A stretch of DNA of 64,000 nucleotides, taken from Nocardioides sp. zg-DK7169. Its GTDB lineage: Bacteria; Actinomycetota; Actinomycetes; Propionibacteriales; Nocardioidaceae. Of the stretch, positions 62,207 to 64,000 are shown piece by piece. The position numbers and the translations under genes were made by a program. How positions within the stretch are numbered: position 1 is the first letter of the stretch; every line of letters begins with the position of its first letter. The notes under the pieces are model-generated. The model was given only the letters and a program-made list of their open reading frames with translations. It ran no database searches and was not told the DNA's origin. The DNA lies in contig NZ_JABJRA010000003.1 in the NCBI RefSeq assembly GCF_013155365.1, forward strand, positions 62,001 to 126,000. The letters are read 5' to 3'.

Positions 62207-63370
62207 TCAGGAGGTCGGCTTCTCGCTGCCGACCACCCACATCGAGAAGAACTGCGAGCCGCCGCCGTACGCGTGCCCGAGCGCGCGGCGTACGCCGTCG
62301 ACCTGGTGCTCGCCGGCGGCACCCCGGGCCTGGAGCGCGGCCTCGCCGAAGCGGAGCATCCCGGAGGCGCCGATCGGGTTCGAGGACAGCACGCCGCCCG
62401 AGCAGTTCACCGGCAGCTCACCGGTCATCGAGGTCGCGCCCGACTCGGTGAGCTTCCAGCCGCTGCCGACCTCCGCGAACCCGAGGCTCTCCATCCACAT
62501 CGGCTCGAACCACGAGAACGGCACGTAGATCTCGGCCGCGTCGATCTCGGTGAACGGGTCGGTGATGCCCGACTGGCGCCACAGCTGGGCGGCGGCGTCG
62601 CGGGAGGCCTGCGGGTTGACCTGGTCGCGCTCCGCGGCGCTCGTGGCCTCCGAGCGCATCACGGTCCCGTGGATCCACGCCGGGTTGGGCGAGGCCTTCG
62701 CGGTGTCCTCGTCCACGATCACCAGCGCGCATGCGCCGTCGGAGGACGGGCAGGTCTCGTCGTAGCGGATCGGGTCCCACAGCATCTGCGAGGCCAGCAC
62801 CGACTCCACCGTGGTGTCGGGGTTGCGCAGGTGGGCGTAGGGGTTCTTCAGCGCGTTCTGGCGGTCCTTGGCGGCCACGATCGCGCCGATGTGGGTGGGC
62901 GCCGAGGAGCGCCGGATGTAGGAGCGCACGTGCGGGGCGAAGTAGCCGCCCGCGCCGGCGTGCACCGGCATGTTGAACGGCACCGGCACCGAGAGCGCCC
63001 ACATCGCGTTGGACTCCGACTGCTTCTCGAAGGAGACCGTCAGCACCCGCTTGTGCACGCCGGCCTGCACGAGCGAGGCGGCCACGATCGCCGTCGACCC
63101 GCCCACCGAGCCGGCCGTGTGCACCCGCAGCAGCGGCTTGCCGGCCGCGCCCAGGGACTCGGCGAGGAACAGCTCGGGCATCATCACGCCCTCGAACAGG
63201 TCCGGCGCCTTGCCGATCACGATCGCGTCGATGTCGTCGAGGCCCAGGTTCGCGTCGAGCAGGGCGCGGTCGATCGCCTCGCGGCACAGGCCGGCCATCG
63301 AGACGTCCTCGCGCTTGGAGCGGTGGTGGGTCTGGCCGACCCCGACCACGGCTGCTGGCAGCTTGCCCAT
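62207..63370 (-). CDS. ltp3: Ltp3-type thiolase-like lipid-transfer protein
   Basis: A 387-residue SCP-x/thiolase-like protein resembling Ltp3 (Rv3523): VVGVGQTHHRSKREDVSMAG, IGKAPDLFEGVMMPELFLAE, VHTAGSVGGSTAIVAASLVQ, HVRSYIRRSSAPTHIGAIVA, SQMLWDPIRYDETCPSSDGA, IYVPFSWFEPMWMESLGFAE, and GHAYGGGSQFFSMWVVG. The usual thiolase Cys position is replaced by the HTAGSVGG stretch, as in this subgroup, suggesting an aldolase-type or retro-Claisen role with a DUF35 partner. It starts 1 nt after ltp4, so the two are co-translated. The sterol substrate is not established. Confidence 0.85.
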   Translation of the reverse strand: MGKLPAAVVGVGQTHHRSKREDVSMAGLCREAIDRALLDANLGLDDIDAIVIGKAPDLFEGVMMPELFLAESLGAAGKPLLRVHTAGSVGGSTAIVAASLVQAGVHKRVLTVSFEKQSESNAMWALSVPVPFNMPVHAGAGGYFAPHVRSYIRRSSAPTHIGAIVAAKDRQNALKNPYAHLRNPDTTVESVLASQMLWDPIRYDETCPSSDGACALVIVDEDTAKASPNPAWIHGTVMRSEATSAAERDQVNPQASRDAAAQLWRQSGITDPFTEIDAAEIYVPFSWFEPMWMESLGFAEVGSGWKLTESGATSMTGELPVNCSGGVLSSNPIGASGMLRFGEAALQARGAAGEHQVDGVRRALGHAYGGGSQFFSMWVVGSEKPTS

Positions 63371-63371
63371 C

Positions 63372-64000
63372 TCAGGCCCGTCCTTCCATCACGCACACGA
63401 GGTTCTGCTGGAGGGCCGGGCCGCTGGTGGCATGCCCGAGCACCTTGTCGGCGCTGCCGTCCCAGACCCGCCGGGCGGCCTCGCCGAGGCGGATCAGGCC
63501 GCCGGTGAACATCGGGTTGCCGGCGAGGGCACCGCCCGAGGGGTTGATCGCGACGTCGTCGCCCAGAGCCAGCTCGCTGCGCAGCACCAGCTCCTGGTGG
63601 CTGAACGGCGCGTGCAGCTCGGCCACCTCGACGCCGCCGAGGTCGCAGCGCGCGGCGGACGCCGCGGCCGAGGGGGACCGGGTCAGGTCACGGGTGCCGA
63701 CGCTGATCGGGTCGACGTACGTCGAGATGCCGCTGATCCACGCGGGCCGGTCGGAGACCTCGCGGGCCCGGTCGCCGGCGGCGAGGACGATCGCGGCCGC
63801 GCCGTCGGTCACTGGCGCGCAGTCGTGCTTGCGCAGCGGGTCGGCGTACAGCGGGCGGGCCAGGAGGTCCTCCACCGAGGAGCCGCCGCTGCGGATCGCG
63901 TGCTCGTTCTTCTCCGCATCGGTCAGCGAGCGCTGGACGACCTCGGCCATCGCGCGCTCGTCCCAGAGCCCGGCGTCGATGCCGGCGCGGGCCTGGAGCC
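63372..64000 (-). CDS. ltp4: Ltp4-type thiolase-like protein (5' end outside window)
   Basis: Partial: 208 codons in frame from the right edge to the TGA at 63372. The visible start LQARAGIDAGLWDERAMAEV has no initiator in context; the Met at 63950 is internal. PLYADPLRKHDCAPVTDGAA and LHAPFSHQELVLRSELALGD with INPSGGALAGNPMFTGGLIR are thiolase-like C-terminal motifs, where the usual Cys/His pair is altered, as in Ltp4 (Rv3522). It lies directly upstream of ltp3, the same pair and order as in M. tuberculosis. Its own promoter is beyond the window. Confidence 0.83.
   Translation of the reverse strand, partial: LQARAGIDAGLWDERAMAEVVQRSLTDAEKNEHAIRSGGSSVEDLLARPLYADPLRKHDCAPVTDGAAAIVLAAGDRAREVSDRPAWISGISTYVDPISVGTRDLTRSPSAAASAARCDLGGVEVAELHAPFSHQELVLRSELALGDDVAINPSGGALAGNPMFTGGLIRLGEAARRVWDGSADKVLGHATSGPALQQNLVCVMEGRA

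Overview
The window reads as the chromosome of a high-GC actinobacterium. Genes are dense and overlap as ATGA/GTGA junctions, and many start codons lie 6-8 nt after a TAnnnT -10 box (leaderless). The gene set points to the order Propionibacteriales, probably a Nocardioides-like sterol degrader; this is inferred from gene content, as no rRNA is present.

Region 1 (1-11,600) is one long + strand operon related to the ebo metabolite-traffic cluster: EboA, EboB (TatD-like), EboC (UbiA prenyltransferase), EboE and EboF. Here a myo-inositol-phosphate-synthase-type protein sits where other ebo clusters have a dehydroquinate-synthase-like EboD. Two further TIM-barrel isomerases, an FGGY sugar kinase, a trans-polyprenyl diphosphate synthase and a CopC-like protein complete it. 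Together they look like a pathway for making and moving a cyclitol- or sugar-based prenylated metabolite.

Region 2 (11,650-20,105) is a CYP51 (sterol 14alpha-demethylase) operon whose gene content matches the Mycobacterium tuberculosis Rv0762c-Rv0771 neighbourhood: TetR, P450, SDR, CYP51, 3Fe-4S ferredoxin, SnoaL-like protein, aldehyde dehydrogenase, SDR, hydroxyisobutyrate-dehydrogenase-like protein and carboxymuconolactone-decarboxylase-like protein. A KstR-like operator overlaps its promoter.

Region 3 (20,200-35,216) is mostly household: a frameshifted DinB gene and an intact one, two CNNM/CorC membrane proteins, a KstR-box crotonase, an AlkA-like glycosylase, a membrane-anchored PLC-like protein, a cardiolipin synthase, uvrB, a DUF1707 protein, an MFS carrier and a channel-like protein.

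Region 4 (35,280-64,000) is steroid catabolism: a ferredoxin reductase/ferredoxin/Hsd4A-like module, a second hydroxysteroid-type SDR, the repressor KstR, a glycosyltransferase/methyltransferase operon of unknown product, FadE34, KstD, hsaADCB (ring A/B cleavage), FadA5, two tandem CYP125-type P450s, and Ltp3/Ltp4-type thiolases running off the right edge. Nine sites matching TnnAACnnGTTnnA with at most one mismatch lie upstream of these genes; at most of them the operator runs straight into the -10 box.

An island of about 3.2 kb (46,948-50,143), visibly lower in GC, interrupts region 4. It carries a wrecked large serine recombinase and a standalone 731-residue ABC/RecF-type ATPase. It entered the 3' end of a flavin oxidoreductase gene, supplied a replacement C-terminus, and left the original C-terminal stub on its far side.
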